A stretch of DNA of 64,000 nucleotides from Hyphomicrobiales bacterium (GTDB taxonomy: Bacteria; Pseudomonadota; Alphaproteobacteria; Rhizobiales; Beijerinckiaceae): NCBI GenBank assembly GCA_019247605.1, contig JAFBAS010000051.1, positions 20,983 through 84,982 on the forward strand, written 5' to 3'. The first letter of the stretch is position 1; each line of letters begins with the position of its first letter. Under the pieces are notes generated by a model, which was not told where the DNA came from, searched no databases, and saw nothing but the letters and a program-made list of their open reading frames with translations. Shown piece after piece: positions 26,987-39,804 of the stretch. Position numbers and translations under genes: made by a program.

Positions 26987-27139
26987 CTTTTTTGCTGAGT
27001 GAGGTGGAGGGTTCGGAACGGACGGCAAATCGCGTCCCTGCGCCCGACGAAACGCCCGGCGAAAGCGGGTGACGAAGGGCAGCGATTTGTGTAAAAGGCG
27101 CTCGGCGCGGGCACGGGGCAGAAGGTGGACAGACGAGCC

Positions 27140-28045
27140 ATGCTCATCGAAAGGCAACGATTTTCCCGAAAAGGGCCGTCTGCGACGCGCGCCGCCCTGG
27201 TGCTCGCGGGTGCGATGGCGCTCGCAGGCTGCGACACGGTTGCCGATTCGATCGAGAATTTCAATCCGTTCAGCGACAAGAAGCCTTACAAGCCGGAGGT
27301 CGTGAACGACATTCCGCCCGATAAGCTCTACAATGACGGCCTCGGCCGCATGGCGAATTCCGACTATCCGGGCGCGTCGAAGAAATTTGCCCAGATCGAC
27401 AAGCAGTACCCTTACACGGACATCGCGCGCAAAGGCCTTCTGATGACGGCCTATACGCAATACCAGGGCAAGCAATACGACGAAGCTGTGACCAGCGCGA
27501 AGCGCTATATCGAGCAAAACCCGAAGGGCGATGATGCGGCCTACGCGCAGTACCTCATGGCCATGTCCTACTACAATCAGATCACCGACGTTTCGCGCGA
27601 CCAGGACCGCACTCAGAAAGCGGCGCAAGCCCTGCAACAACTCATCACCGATTATCCGAATTCCGAATACGCGTCCGACGCGCGCTACAAACTCCAGGTC
27701 GCGATGGACAATCTCGCCGGTGCGCAAATGTATGTCGGCCGCTACTATCTGGAAAAGCACCAATATCCCGCGGCCATCAATCGCTTCCGCCAGGTGATCG
27801 CCCACTACCAGACCACCAGGCACGTCGAAGAGGCGCTCGAACGGCTGACGGAGGCCTATTTCGCGCTCGGCGTCACCAATGAGGCGCAGACCGCCGCGGC
27901 CGTGCTCGGCCACAACTTCCCGGACAGTCCTTGGTACAAGGACGCCTATAAGCTCCTTCAGACAAACGGCCTCGAGCCGCGCGAGGACAAAGGCTCCTGG
28001 TTGAGCAGGGCCATGGATGGCTTCAAGAGCATCGCCGCCTTCTGA
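27140..28045 (+). CDS. bamD: Outer-membrane protein assembly factor BamD
   Basis: Lipoprotein of the BAM complex, facing the periplasm from the outer membrane. A basic N-terminus, hydrophobic AALVLAGAMALAGC lipobox and then TPR-like repeats: DKLYNDGLGRMANSDYPGAS, ARKGLLMTAYTQYQGKQYDE, DDAAYAQYLMAMSYYNQI, YASDARYKLQVAMDNLAG and EALERLTEAYFALGV. About 301 residues, normal length. ATG 27140 is chosen; GTG 27125 is an alternative. recN follows within 12 bases, so the two are probably co-transcribed. Confidence 0.94.
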   Translation: MLIERQRFSRKGPSATRAALVLAGAMALAGCDTVADSIENFNPFSDKKPYKPEVVNDIPPDKLYNDGLGRMANSDYPGASKKFAQIDKQYPYTDIARKGLLMTAYTQYQGKQYDEAVTSAKRYIEQNPKGDDAAYAQYLMAMSYYNQITDVSRDQDRTQKAAQALQQLITDYPNSEYASDARYKLQVAMDNLAGAQMYVGRYYLEKHQYPAAINRFRQVIAHYQTTRHVEEALERLTEAYFALGVTNEAQTAAAVLGHNFPDSPWYKDAYKLLQTNGLEPREDKGSWLSRAMDGFKSIAAF

Positions 28046-28057
28046 GCGAGTGCGGCC

Positions 28058-31973
<3,916 letters not shown>

Positions 31974-31983
31974 TTGATTCGAA

Positions 31984-32622
31984 ATGCGCATCATCAACCA
32001 CGAGGACGTGCTCACCGAGGGTCTCAAGGCGCTTCCGCGTCTCGACAAGCGCTGGCGAGCCGTCATCAAGGGCTGCGATCGGCCGCCCTTGCGACGGCGT
32101 GAAGGAGGCTTCGCTGGCCTGTGCGCCATCATCGTCTCCCAGCAATTGTCTGTGGCGAGCGCCAACGCGATCTGGGCCAAGTTCACCGCGCGCATCGCGC
32201 CCTTGACGCCGCACGCGATGCTCGCTGCGACTGACGAAGACCTTCGCCTTGCGGGCTTGTCCCGGCCGAAACAGCGCAGCTTGCGAGCGCTCGCGAAAGC
32301 ACTCGTCGAGGGTTCGCTTGTGCTCGACACGCTCCACGGCGCGACGCCCGAAGAGGTGCACGCCGCCTTGACTATGGTGAGCGGCATCGGGCCTTGGACC
32401 GCGGATATCTATCTCATGGCGTGCATCGGCCACGCGGATGCCTTCGCGGCGGGCGACCTTGCCCTGCAGGAGGCGGCGCGCCATGCCTTCCGCCTCGAGC
32501 AGCGCCCGAGCGAGAAAGAGCTCGTGGAGCTCGCCGAAGCCTGGCGGCCGTGGCGCGGCGTCGCGGCGCGCGTCCTGTGGAGCTATTACCGTGCCGTGAA
32601 GAGGCGGGAAGGGATGACGTGA
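31984..32622 (+). CDS. DNA-3-methyladenine glycosylase II, AlkA-like
   Basis: A 212-residue HhH-GPD base-excision glycosylase. The hairpin MVSGIGPWTADIYLMACIG with the catalytic Asp in DAFAAGDLAL gives the signature. CAIIVSQQLSVASANAIW is the usual N-terminal helix. It removes alkylated purines from DNA. It lacks the N-terminal Ada/AraC-type extension seen in some AlkA fusions. It follows ligA by 69 bases, after a GTGA-rich repeat; the stop codon is in the arm of another repeat shared with convergent kynA. Confidence 0.9.
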   Translation: MRIINHEDVLTEGLKALPRLDKRWRAVIKGCDRPPLRRREGGFAGLCAIIVSQQLSVASANAIWAKFTARIAPLTPHAMLAATDEDLRLAGLSRPKQRSLRALAKALVEGSLVLDTLHGATPEEVHAALTMVSGIGPWTADIYLMACIGHADAFAAGDLALQEAARHAFRLEQRPSEKELVELAEAWRPWRGVAARVLWSYYRAVKRREGMT

Positions 32623-32681
32623 GTAGCGGCTAACGAGAGGAAGCCTATTCGCCACTATCTACTCGCCCATTTCCTTCTCAC
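32619..32681. repeat. GTGA-rich inverted repeat between alkA-like and kynA (copy 3)
   Basis: GTGAG (32619-32623) pairs with CTCAC (32677-32681) and GAGTAG (32621-32626) with CTACTC (32659-32664). The arms contain the stop codons of both convergent genes (TGA 32620-32622 and, on the minus strand, 32678-32680). More degenerate than the copy after ligA. Confidence 0.5.
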
Positions 32682-33520
32682 AGTTTTGTCCGCAACCTCC
32701 AAAGCTCGGGAAAGAGCACGGTGTCGAGCATTTTGCGCAGGTAGTCGACGCCCGCAGTCCCGCCCGTGCCGCGCTTGAATCCGATGATGCGCTCCACGGT
32801 GGTCACATGGCGGAACCGCCAAAGGCGAAAAGCGTCCTCGAGGTCGACCAACTCCTCGGCGAGCTCGTAAAGATCGAAATTCGCTTCCGGTTCCCGGTAA
32901 ACCCGGGTCCAGGCCGCCTGCACGCTGTCGTTGGGCGCGAGCTTCTCGGTAAAATCGCGATGCAGGAGCGAGGCGTCGATCGGAAAGCCGCGACGTGCCA
33001 AAACGGCGATCGCTTCGTCGTAAAGGGAAGGCTCCGAAAGCACTTGTCGCAGCTCGTCGGCGACTGCAGGGTTTGTCGCATGGGGCGTGAGCATCGCCCG
33101 GTTCTTGTTGCCGAGACGAAACTCGATCTCGCGATATTGGAACGACTGAAAGCCAGATGAGGTGCCGAGGTAAGGGCGGAGCGCGGTGTATTCGCTCGGC
33201 GTCATCGTGGCGAGCACACTCCAGGCCTGAACGAGCTGTTCCATGATTCGCGAGACGCGTGCCAGCATCTTGAATACGGACGGAAGCTTGTCCGCGCGCA
33301 AGCCCTCGATCGCGCCCTTGAGCTCATGCAGCATGAGCTTCATCCAGAGCTCGCTCGTCTGATGCTGAATGATGAACAGCATCTCATTGCGGTCAGGCGA
33401 GAGCGGTTCTTGCGCATCGAGGATACGATCAAGCCGTAAATATTGGCCGTACGACATCGTGCTCGCGTCCGGGAGTGCATTCGCGCCCAGCGCGGCCCTG
33501 CCCTTTTGCCTCTCGTTCAT
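32678..33520 (-). CDS. kynA: Tryptophan 2,3-dioxygenase
   Basis: Heme dioxygenase that turns L-Trp into N-formylkynurenine. [17 protein letters not shown] and [20 protein letters not shown] near the N-terminus hold substrate contacts. [19 protein letters not shown] near residue 240 has the heme-ligand His. 280 residues, the normal bacterial length. The ATG overlaps the kynU stop by four bases (ATGA). With kynU it gives Trp to anthranilate; the formamidase (kynB) is not in the window. Confidence 0.96.
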   Translation of the reverse strand: MNERQKGRAALGANALPDASTMSYGQYLRLDRILDAQEPLSPDRNEMLFIIQHQTSELWMKLMLHELKGAIEGLRADKLPSVFKMLARVSRIMEQLVQAWSVLATMTPSEYTALRPYLGTSSGFQSFQYREIEFRLGNKNRAMLTPHATNPAVADELRQVLSEPSLYDEAIAVLARRGFPIDASLLHRDFTEKLAPNDSVQAAWTRVYREPEANFDLYELAEELVDLEDAFRLWRFRHVTTVERIIGFKRGTGGTAGVDYLRKMLDTVLFPELWRLRTKL

Positions 33521-34749
33521 GTCACCGCCTGACGCGCGGCGAGTGCCTTTTGGTTGAATGCGCCGCTTTCGAGGATATCGGCGATCGCGACCACCGCGTC
33601 ATGGACGTCGACATAGCGCACATAGAGCGGCCCGAAACCGAACCGCATCACGTCGGGGGCGCGAAAATCACCGATCACGCCTCGCTCGATCAAAGCGCGC
33701 ATCACGGCATAGCCGGCCTCGTGGGTGAGCGAGACGTGGTTGCCCCGTCGTTTTGCGTCGCGCAAGGTGGCAAGCCCGCACCCGAGCCGAGCCAGAAATT
33801 CGTCGTGAAGCTCGATCATCAGATCGCCGAGCGCGCGGCCCTTGCGTTCGACCTCGGCCATCGAGACGCCCTCGAAAGCGTCGAGAGCCTTCTCGAAGGC
33901 CGCCATCGAGAGTATCTGCGGTGTCGAGCAAAGCATGTGGCGGACGCCGTCGGCGCGCCGGTAGCCGTCATCGAACCGGAAGGGCTCGGCGTGGCCGAAC
34001 CAGCCCGTGAGCGGCTGGTCGAGCGCGCCCAAATGTCGTTCGGCCACGAAAATGTGGGAGGGCGCGCCGGGTCCGCCATTCAGGAATTTATAGCCGCAGC
34101 CGACCGCGAAATCCGCTTTTGTCCCGTCGAGCTGCAGATCGACGGCGCCCGAGGAATGTGCGAGATCCCAGACGATGAGCGCGCCCTTCGCATGAACCGC
34201 TTGCGTTACGAGCGCCATGTCCTGAACCTCGGCGCTCCGGTAGTTCACATGCGAGAGGGTAACGACGCCCGTATCGGCATCGATCGCTTTCGCAACCTCG
34301 CCCGCCGGCACGAAGCGCGCCTCCTTTCCGAGAAGCCGCGCGACGCTGTCGACAATATGGTTGTCGGATGGAAAGTTGCCATGTTCCGCGAGGATCACTT
34401 TCCGATCCGGCCGCATCCGCGCCGCGGTGACGAGGAGCTTGAACAGATTGATCGAGATCGACTCCGTGACGATGACCTCATTAGGCTTCGCACCGAGAAG
34501 AGGCGCGAGCTTTGCGCCGACGCGCGCGGGCGACACATACCAGCCGGCTTCGTTCCATGAGCGGATGAGGCCTTCTCCCCATTCACGCTCGACGACGTTT
34601 ACGACATGCTGGGCGACACCGCGCGGCAAGGCCCCGAGCGAATTGCCGTCGAGATAGATGACATTCTCGTCGAGCTTGAAGCGAGCACGGCAGGCGCGGA
34701 GCGGATCGGAAGCATCGAGCGCCTGGCAATCGTCGCGGGTGATCGGCAT
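33517..34749 (-). CDS. kynU: Kynureninase
   Basis: PLP enzyme that cleaves kynurenine to anthranilate and alanine. [16 protein letters not shown] opens the domain; [20 protein letters not shown] and [19 protein letters not shown] carry the PLP-binding Asp and the Schiff-base Lys. ATG 34749 gives 410 residues; the open frame continues upstream to 35100 but opposes the divergent gene. First gene of a two-gene operon with kynA, so expression of both depends on the divergent region at 34750-34953. Confidence 0.95.
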   Translation of the reverse strand: MPITRDDCQALDASDPLRACRARFKLDENVIYLDGNSLGALPRGVAQHVVNVVEREWGEGLIRSWNEAGWYVSPARVGAKLAPLLGAKPNEVIVTESISINLFKLLVTAARMRPDRKVILAEHGNFPSDNHIVDSVARLLGKEARFVPAGEVAKAIDADTGVVTLSHVNYRSAEVQDMALVTQAVHAKGALIVWDLAHSSGAVDLQLDGTKADFAVGCGYKFLNGGPGAPSHIFVAERHLGALDQPLTGWFGHAEPFRFDDGYRRADGVRHMLCSTPQILSMAAFEKALDAFEGVSMAEVERKGRALGDLMIELHDEFLARLGCGLATLRDAKRRGNHVSLTHEAGYAVMRALIERGVIGDFRAPDVMRFGFGPLYVRYVDVHDAVVAIADILESGAFNQKALAARQAVT

Positions 34750-34953
34750 TTGAGAATCTCGTCTGGCCAGCCGAATGTTCGGCGGGGGAGGCAAAACATT
34801 TTTAAGCCTGAAGCCATGCGACGCAAGGGCGGCATAAGCTTGCCGAGGGCGCGCGAGCATATCGGCCTGGGCTCTCCGCTCGCGAGGGCTTGCGGGCAAA
34901 CGCATCCTGGACGACAAGACCGGGTCAAGTCCCCGCGTCAAGGGAGGTCCCCG

Positions 34954-35511
34954 ATGGCCGAAGAGCCCACAGCGAATGATGTGCCAACGAAAGCCGCAGC
35001 TCAGGGCCCTGACAAGAGTTTTGTTCTGCCGATGATCGAGCGGCGCCGGATCGAAGCCGAGATACTCAAGGAGGTCTACGATACCCTGAAGGAAAGCCAT
35101 GGTGTCGAGACGGCGAAGACCACGATCGCCGAAGCGGTGCGCCGCTCCTCCAAGTCGCAGGCGAAGCGCTTTGCCGATGAGGCGCGCGCGCGAGAGGGCC
35201 GCACCTCAATGGCGAGCTTTTTGGCGCTTCGTCCGCTTTGGACGATGAATGGCGCGCTCGAGATCGAGATGGTCGAGGAGACGAACTCACGGCTCGCTTA
35301 CAACGTCACGCGCTGCCGTTACGCGGAGATGTATCGCGCGATGGGGCTTGGCGAGATCGGCCACCTGCTTTCCTGCCAACGAGACGGCACATTCTGCGAA
35401 GGATATGACGAAAGGCTCAAGCTCACCCGCACCCAGACTCTCATGCAGGGGGCGAGCCATTGCGATTTTCGCTACGTCTACGAAAAGGGGGAAAAGGCCC
35501 CCGAGCGATAG
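34954..35511 (+). CDS. L-2-amino-thiazoline-4-carboxylic acid hydrolase family protein
   Basis: A 185-residue cytoplasmic protein whose layout matches the ATC hydrolase family. Named members open the thiazoline ring on the way to L-cysteine, but most homologues are untested. Typical text is LPMIERRRIEAEILKEVYDT, MVEETNSRLAYNVTRCRYAE then MYRAMGL, GEIGHLLSCQRD and the C-terminal TLMQGASHCDFRYVY. Cys residues in TRCRY, SCQRD, TFCEG and HCDF are candidate catalytic or metal residues. GGGAGG (34942-34947) fixes the start. It is divergent from kynU; no functional link is clear. Confidence 0.75.
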   Translation: MAEEPTANDVPTKAAAQGPDKSFVLPMIERRRIEAEILKEVYDTLKESHGVETAKTTIAEAVRRSSKSQAKRFADEARAREGRTSMASFLALRPLWTMNGALEIEMVEETNSRLAYNVTRCRYAEMYRAMGLGEIGHLLSCQRDGTFCEGYDERLKLTRTQTLMQGASHCDFRYVYEKGEKAPER

Positions 35512-35591
35512 CCGCTGATAGGCCGCTCGTTTTCCTGGAGCTTCCCTGCTCGGCGCTTCACGATCTCGGCACCACGACGTACTGTGAAACC

Positions 35592-35827
35592 ATGAAGAAC
35601 ATCACAGTTTCACTTGACGATGCGATCTGTCGGCGGGTACGCATGATCGCGGCCGAACGGGACACTTCCGTCTCGGCGCTCGTGAGACGCTTTCTCGTGG
35701 AGCTCGGGTCCGAGGAGAGCGAAACCGAACGCTTGAACGGAAGGAGCATCTGCTTCGCGAAAGCATCACTCGATTCCGGGCTTCAGACCGGCTCTCTCGC
35801 GACGACATCCATGGTCGATGTGGATGA
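35592..35827 (+). pseudogene. VapB-type RHH antitoxin, frameshifted
   Basis: MKNITVSLDDAICRRVRMIA opens a normal ribbon-helix-helix antitoxin. The frame breaks near 35733-35743 (one base lost or two gained). In the next frame the expected tail continues as EHLLRESITRFRASDRLSRD and DIHGRCG, stopping at TGA 35825-35827, which overlaps the toxin ATG exactly as in intact pairs. The unshifted frame runs on to 35906 with unrelated sequence. It is therefore a recent inactivation; DNA binding by the N-terminus could survive. Confidence 0.75.
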
Positions 35828-36068
35828 GAGCGCGACATTTCCTCGACACGAATATTCTTCTCTATTCCATCAGCAGCCATCCGGGCGAGGTTGCAAAACG
35901 CGATAGTGCCCGCCTGCTCCTGGATGCTTTTCGTATTGGGACAGCGCCATTATCGCCGCAGCCCCTGCGCTTGGATGCGGTGAGCTCTACTCGGAAGATA
36001 TGAGCCATGGTCGAGAGATCGACGGTATTCTGATCATCAATCCATTTCGACCAAATTTCGTAAGCTGA
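35824..36068 (+). pseudogene. VapC-type PIN toxin, internally deleted
   Basis: ATG 35824 starts MRARHFLDTNILLYSISSHP, a normal PIN N-terminus with its first Asp. After about 40 codons the middle of the domain is missing. The normal C-terminus appears in another frame (CGELYSEDMSHGREIDGILI then INPF) and stops at 36066-36068. About 80 codons remain of an expected 130-140, and the central acidic residues are lost, so the toxin must be dead. Together with the frameshifted antitoxin this is a decayed module. Confidence 0.78.
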
Positions 36069-36140
36069 GTGGTGTAGTCGTGGGCAGTTGCGTTCGCCCC
36101 GGCACCGGCGACACCCGAACGTAAAAAATATCAATGGCGC

Positions 36141-36341
36141 TCAAAAATTCGAATCGATGCCGCATCCCTTGACCGTGCAACGAGGCGTCCCGCAGCTCGC
36201 AAGGCTCAAAATCGCAAGAAGCGCGAACCCCGTGGCAGCGATCGCGCGCCACGGCCTTGAGCGAGAAGCCTTTGAGTGAGAAGCCGGGCAGGGCCTCGGA
36301 TGCATAATGCGCGGTTCGCGCAACATGGGATAGCGCTTCAT
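36141..36341 (-). CDS. Possible small lipoprotein
   Basis: On the minus strand an open frame gives a basic N-terminus, a hydrophobic stretch AIAATGFALLAILSLASC with a good lipobox (LASC) and a tiny mature part CGTPRCTVKGCGIDSNF with three Cys. GAGG lies eight bases before ATG 36341 (66 residues); ATG 36305 would give 54. A 15-bp tandem duplication is in frame and repeats ASHSK/ASRSR just before the hydrophobic core. The long n-region and small mature part make it uncertain. Confidence 0.3.
   Translation of the reverse strand: MKRYPMLREPRIMHPRPCPASHSKASRSRPWRAIAATGFALLAILSLASCGTPRCTVKGCGIDSNF
36257..36286. repeat. 15-bp tandem duplication
   Basis: TTGAGCGAGAAGCCT (36257-36271) and TTGAGTGAGAAGCCG (36272-36286) are adjacent and differ at two bases. 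Lies inside the possible lipoprotein gene on the other strand, in frame. Confidence 0.6.
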
Positions 36342-36687
36342 GGGATTGGCCTCGGCAGTCTTCTTCGCCAGCAAACGCTAGTGCTCTCTGTAATCGGGTG
36401 CGCTCACAACGACAAGCCAAGCACCGCGCATCGGGGCTCTCCGACACTCTCGCGCAAGAGAATCGCCCGCAGCGCTGGTTAACGGGGCGCAAGAGCAGGA
36501 GCTCGCGTTGCGCAGCATTTATCCTCTGGCGCGTTCCGTCGGGCGCGTTTTGAGAGGGCTGGGCGACACGGATTCTCATTCTCCACAACTCCCACGGTTC
36601 TACTTGAGCCGTTCAGCCATGCGTCATTGGCATTGAAAGAGGAACGAGAAGGGAGCATATGCACGTAATTAATCCTTGGACGCCCAC
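36342..36687. other. Intergenic region before the MarR gene, nothing recognised
   Basis: No gene, repeat or clear promoter seen in this 346-base stretch, apart from the expected control region of the MarR-MFS-MaoC genes at its right end. It is less GC-rich near 36590-36675. Confidence 0.4.
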
Positions 36688-37185
36688 ATGTCGACACCGG
36701 CTACTCCCTCCTCATCCCCGTGCAGCGCTGCAGCGTTACGCATGGCGACGCGTCGCGTCTCGCAATTCTACGATGCCTATCTCGCGCCAGAAGGCCTCAA
36801 AATCTCGCAATATTCGGTGCTTGCGATCGCGGCGCGGCGTCGCGAAAAGCCGCCCACCGTGAATGAGCTTGCCGAGGAGCTCGGCATGGACCGCTCCACA
36901 CTCGGCCACAATTTGCGTCCGCTCGAGCGAGACGGGCTCATCGCGCTCGAGAGCGATGCCGCCGACAGGCGCGTGAGGCGGGTCGTCGTCACCGAGCTCG
37001 GCCGCGACAAGAAGCGCGCCTGCCGCGAACTTTGGAGCCGCGCTCAATCCCGTTTCGAGGAGGCATTCGGCTCCTCGCGTACCGCCGAGCTCGGGAGCAT
37101 GCTCACCGTCATCGCCCAAGAGCTCGACCTTCGCTCGATGCCGCTTTCCGTTTCGCACGAAAGGCCCGACCATGTTCGCTCATAG
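36688..37185 (+). CDS. MarR-family transcriptional regulator
   Basis: A 165-residue winged-helix regulator: QFYDAYLAPEGLKISQYSVL, then PPTVNELAEELGMDRSTLGH (recognition helix) and RPLERDGLIALESDAADRRV with the wing Asp-Arg-Arg. MarR proteins bind small phenolic or acidic ligands and usually repress a nearby transporter or enzyme. The gene overlaps the MFS gene by 14 bases, so that transporter is the likely target. The ATG has no strong ribosome-binding site; TTG 36676 is an alternative. Confidence 0.88.
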   Translation: MSTPATPSSSPCSAAALRMATRRVSQFYDAYLAPEGLKISQYSVLAIAARRREKPPTVNELAEELGMDRSTLGHNLRPLERDGLIALESDAADRRVRRVVVTELGRDKKRACRELWSRAQSRFEEAFGSSRTAELGSMLTVIAQELDLRSMPLSVSHERPDHVRS

Positions 37186-38476
37186 GGTTTCCGCGGCGCT
37201 TGCCAAACGTGGCATCCATTACGGCTGGGTGGTCGCGGGCGTGACCTTCATCATGCTTCTCACCACCGCCGGCGCGATGGGCCTGCCCGGCGCGCTCATC
37301 TTGCCGCTCAACGCCGAGTTCGGCTGGGGCACGGCGGCGATCTCCTCGGCGCTTGCGCTTCGCATCATGCTTTACGGCTTGATGGGGCCGTTCGCAGCCG
37401 CGCTCATGAACCGCTACGGCTTGCGCAATGTCGCGATCGCCTCGGCGCTCCTCATTTCGCTTGCGCTCGGCGGTGCCTCCATGATGCGCGAGTTCTGGCA
37501 GCTGATGGCGCTCTGGGGCGTTGTCGTGGGTCTGGCGACGGGGCTCACGGCGCTCGTTTTCGCCGCCACCGTCGCCAATCGCTGGTTCGTGAAGCGGCGG
37601 GGCCTTCTCGTCGGCCTGCTCTCGGCCAGCAGTGCCACGGGCCAGCTCGCCTTCTTGCCGCTCAGCGCTTGGATCGCGACGCATATGGGTTGGCGGATGG
37701 CACTCTTGCCCGCCGGCCTCGGCGTCCTGTTCGCCGCTTTACTTGCCATCTTGTTTCTCGCCGATCGGCCCTCCGATCTTGGGCTCGCGGCCTATGGCGA
37801 GGACGCGCCCGCGACACCGGCGCGCGCGAGCGCAGGCAACGCGGTGCATGCCGCTTTCGCGATGTTCTTCGAAGCCTCGCGCCAACCCGCATTCTGGGCG
37901 TTGTTTGCGACTTTCTTCATCTGCGGATTGTCGACGAACGGGCTCATTCAAACCCACTTCATCGCGTTCTGCAGCGATTTCGGCATGCCGGCCGTGGACT
38001 CGGCCTCGGTGCTCGCCATGATGGGAGCCTTCGATTTCATCGGCACAATCGCATCGGGCTACCTCTCCGACCGCTATGACTGCCGCTGGCTGCTCTTCTG
38101 GTATTATGGGCTGCGCGGGCTTTCGCTGCTTTGGCTGCCCTCCTCGACCTTCAGCATCTACGGCCTGTCGATCTTCGCCATGTTCTATGGGCTCGATTGG
38201 ATCGCCACAGTGCCACCTACCGTGCGCATCGCCGCCGGTGTCTTCGGGCGCGAGAAGGGCGGCATCGCCTTCGGCTGGGTCTTCATGGGACATCAGCTCG
38301 GCGCGGCGGTCGCGGCCTTCGGTGCGGGGTTGTCGCGAAGCGAGCTCGCAACCTACCTGCCGGCCTTTTACGGCGCCGGAGCGGCCTGCCTTCTCGCGGC
38401 GCTCATCGCACTCTTGGCGAGGCCGAAAAAGTCAAATCTTACGGTGGATGGACAGCCGGTCCTCCAGCCGGCGTGA
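37172..38476 (+). CDS. MFS transporter, monocarboxylate/oxalate-formate antiporter style
   Basis: A 434-residue 12-segment major facilitator. The opening HYGWVVAGVTFIMLLTTAGA, the conserved loop GPFAAALMNRYGLRN between segments 2 and 3 and the matching loop GTIASGYLSDRYDCRWLLFW in the second half are typical of MCT/OFA-like bacterial permeases for organic acids. The gene starts inside the MarR gene, and MaoC follows 29 bases later. The three may form one unit for uptake and metabolism of a carboxylic acid. Substrate unknown. Confidence 0.88.
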   Translation: MFAHRVSAALAKRGIHYGWVVAGVTFIMLLTTAGAMGLPGALILPLNAEFGWGTAAISSALALRIMLYGLMGPFAAALMNRYGLRNVAIASALLISLALGGASMMREFWQLMALWGVVVGLATGLTALVFAATVANRWFVKRRGLLVGLLSASSATGQLAFLPLSAWIATHMGWRMALLPAGLGVLFAALLAILFLADRPSDLGLAAYGEDAPATPARASAGNAVHAAFAMFFEASRQPAFWALFATFFICGLSTNGLIQTHFIAFCSDFGMPAVDSASVLAMMGAFDFIGTIASGYLSDRYDCRWLLFWYYGLRGLSLLWLPSSTFSIYGLSIFAMFYGLDWIATVPPTVRIAAGVFGREKGGIAFGWVFMGHQLGAAVAAFGAGLSRSELATYLPAFYGAGAACLLAALIALLARPKKSNLTVDGQPVLQPA

Positions 38477-38505
38477 GCAATGGTTGAAGGGTGCGGGAGA
38501 CTTTC

Positions 38506-38955
38506 ATGCAACCGCTTTATCTCGAGGACCTCACCGTCGGCCAAAAGTTCATTTCGCGAACGCAGAAGGTCGATGCCGAGGCCATCAAGACCTATGCGCG
38601 CGAATTCGACCCGCAACCTTTTCATCTTGATGGGGAGGCAGCCAAGACGAGCCTGTTCGGCGGGCTTGCGGCGAGCGGTTGGCACACGGCAAGCCTCACC
38701 ATGAGGCTCATCGTCGACAGCGTTCCGCTCGCGGGCGGCGTGATCGGCAGCGGGGGCGAGCTCTCCTGGCCTCGGCCGACGAGGCCAGGCGACACGCTGC
38801 GCGTCGTCACCGATGTGCTCGAGGTCATCCCTTCGCGTTCGCGCCCCGATCGGGGCATGATCGTCATGCGCTCGACGACTCTCAATCAGAATGACGAAGC
38901 GGTGCAGGTGTTCACGCCGAAGGTGGTGGTGCAACGGCGCCGAGTGGGCGCGTAA
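38506..38955 (+). CDS. MaoC-like hotdog-fold dehydratase
   Basis: A 149-residue hotdog-fold protein: YLEDLTVGQKFISRTQKVDA, then the hydratase Asp/His motif FDPQPFHLDGEAAKTSLFGG and LAASGWHTA. MaoC proteins are (R)-enoyl-CoA hydratases or acyl-CoA dehydratases. GGGAG six bases upstream fixes ATG 38506 over GTG 38491. Co-direction with the MFS transporter suggests work on the CoA form of an imported acid. Confidence 0.88.
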   Translation: MQPLYLEDLTVGQKFISRTQKVDAEAIKTYAREFDPQPFHLDGEAAKTSLFGGLAASGWHTASLTMRLIVDSVPLAGGVIGSGGELSWPRPTRPGDTLRVVTDVLEVIPSRSRPDRGMIVMRSTTLNQNDEAVQVFTPKVVVQRRRVGA

Positions 38956-39050
38956 TCGTCGCTAACTAAGCAGGGCGATGAAGCGTGTCGAGTGCTTCCC
39001 GTTGCGCGCCCAAAACGAGCCATTGCCCACCGTGACATTATTGTTTTATA

Positions 39051-39061
39051 ACTACTGTAGT
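39051..39061. promoter_or_regulatory. Palindromic operator candidate for the 39-kb TA pair
   Basis: ACTACTGTAGT is a perfect 11-base palindrome, 20 bases before the antitoxin ATG. Location fits autoregulation by the Phd/YefM antitoxin. Confidence 0.45.
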
Positions 39062-39081
39062 CACGATTGAGGACGCTCATC

Positions 39082-39324
39082 ATGCGAGAAATCCAGCTTC
39101 GGGCCGCGAAGGCGGGCCTGTCTGTAGTTATTGACGAGGCGGTCCGCGGGAAACCGGCGATCATCACACGGCACGGCAAACGAGAAGCGGTTATCTTGAG
39201 CTTCAAGGATTGGGAGCGGTTATCGCAGGTGCCATCCTTTGGCCGCCTTTTGATGTCTGCGCCTCTAAGCGCAGAGGATCTGCCGAAGCGAAATCGCAAG
39301 CCGCTGCGCACGGCCAATCTTTAA
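39082..39324 (+). CDS. Phd/YefM-family antitoxin
   Basis: An 80-residue antitoxin: MREIQLRAAKAGLSVVIDEA then VRGKPAIITRHGKREAVILS and FKDWERL, the classic Phd/YefM fold, with a Lys/Arg-rich tail that would cover the toxin. ATG 39082 is preferred over TTG 39067. The toxin gene starts seven bases after the stop. The region is less GC-rich than its flanks, as expected for a mobile module. It is not closely similar to the 8-kb antitoxin. Confidence 0.9.
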   Translation: MREIQLRAAKAGLSVVIDEAVRGKPAIITRHGKREAVILSFKDWERLSQVPSFGRLLMSAPLSAEDLPKRNRKPLRTANL

Positions 39325-39331
39325 AAGGCCA

Positions 39332-39769
39332 GTGTTCCTCGTCGACACTAACGTTATCTCGGTCACGGCACCGTCCCGCCCGGCGCCTGCTGAGCTGATT
39401 GGATGGATGGACGCGCAATCAGCATCGCTATTTTTATCCGCGGTAACGGTGGCGGAAATCGAAGATGGAATTGCCAAGACCCGGCGTGAAGGTGCGACGC
39501 GAAAGAGCCGGAATTTGGCAGCTTGGCTGCGAGCGTTGATTCATCTTTATGGCGACCGCATTCTACCTTTCGATACGCCAGCGGCGCGGATCGCCGGAGC
39601 TTTATCGGATCGGGCTCGTAGCCAAGGGCAAGCGCCCGGATTGAGCGATATCATCATTGCGGCAACAGCCAAGCACCACGGCTTGGTGGTCCTGTCGCGA
39701 AACACTCGCCATTTCGCACCTTTGGGCGTATCGGTGCTTGATCCCTATCATGTAATCCCGCCCGCATAG
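39332..39769 (+). CDS. VapC-family PIN-domain toxin
   Basis: A 145-residue PIN RNase with all expected acidic residues: FLVDTNVISV (Asp5), VTVAEIEDGIAKTRREGATR (Glu), APGLSDIIIAATAKHHGLVV (Asp), then LSRNTRHF. Starts at GTG, with AAAAGG seven bases upstream. FitB-like family. Complete, so probably active. The partner of the antitoxin just upstream; downstream, hslU converges on it. Confidence 0.9.
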   Translation: MFLVDTNVISVTAPSRPAPAELIGWMDAQSASLFLSAVTVAEIEDGIAKTRREGATRKSRNLAAWLRALIHLYGDRILPFDTPAARIAGALSDRARSQGQAPGLSDIIIAATAKHHGLVVLSRNTRHFAPLGVSVLDPYHVIPPA

Positions 39770-39804
39770 GGATGACGCTTTAAGGGAGTTCGGCGTGCCT
39801 GCGC

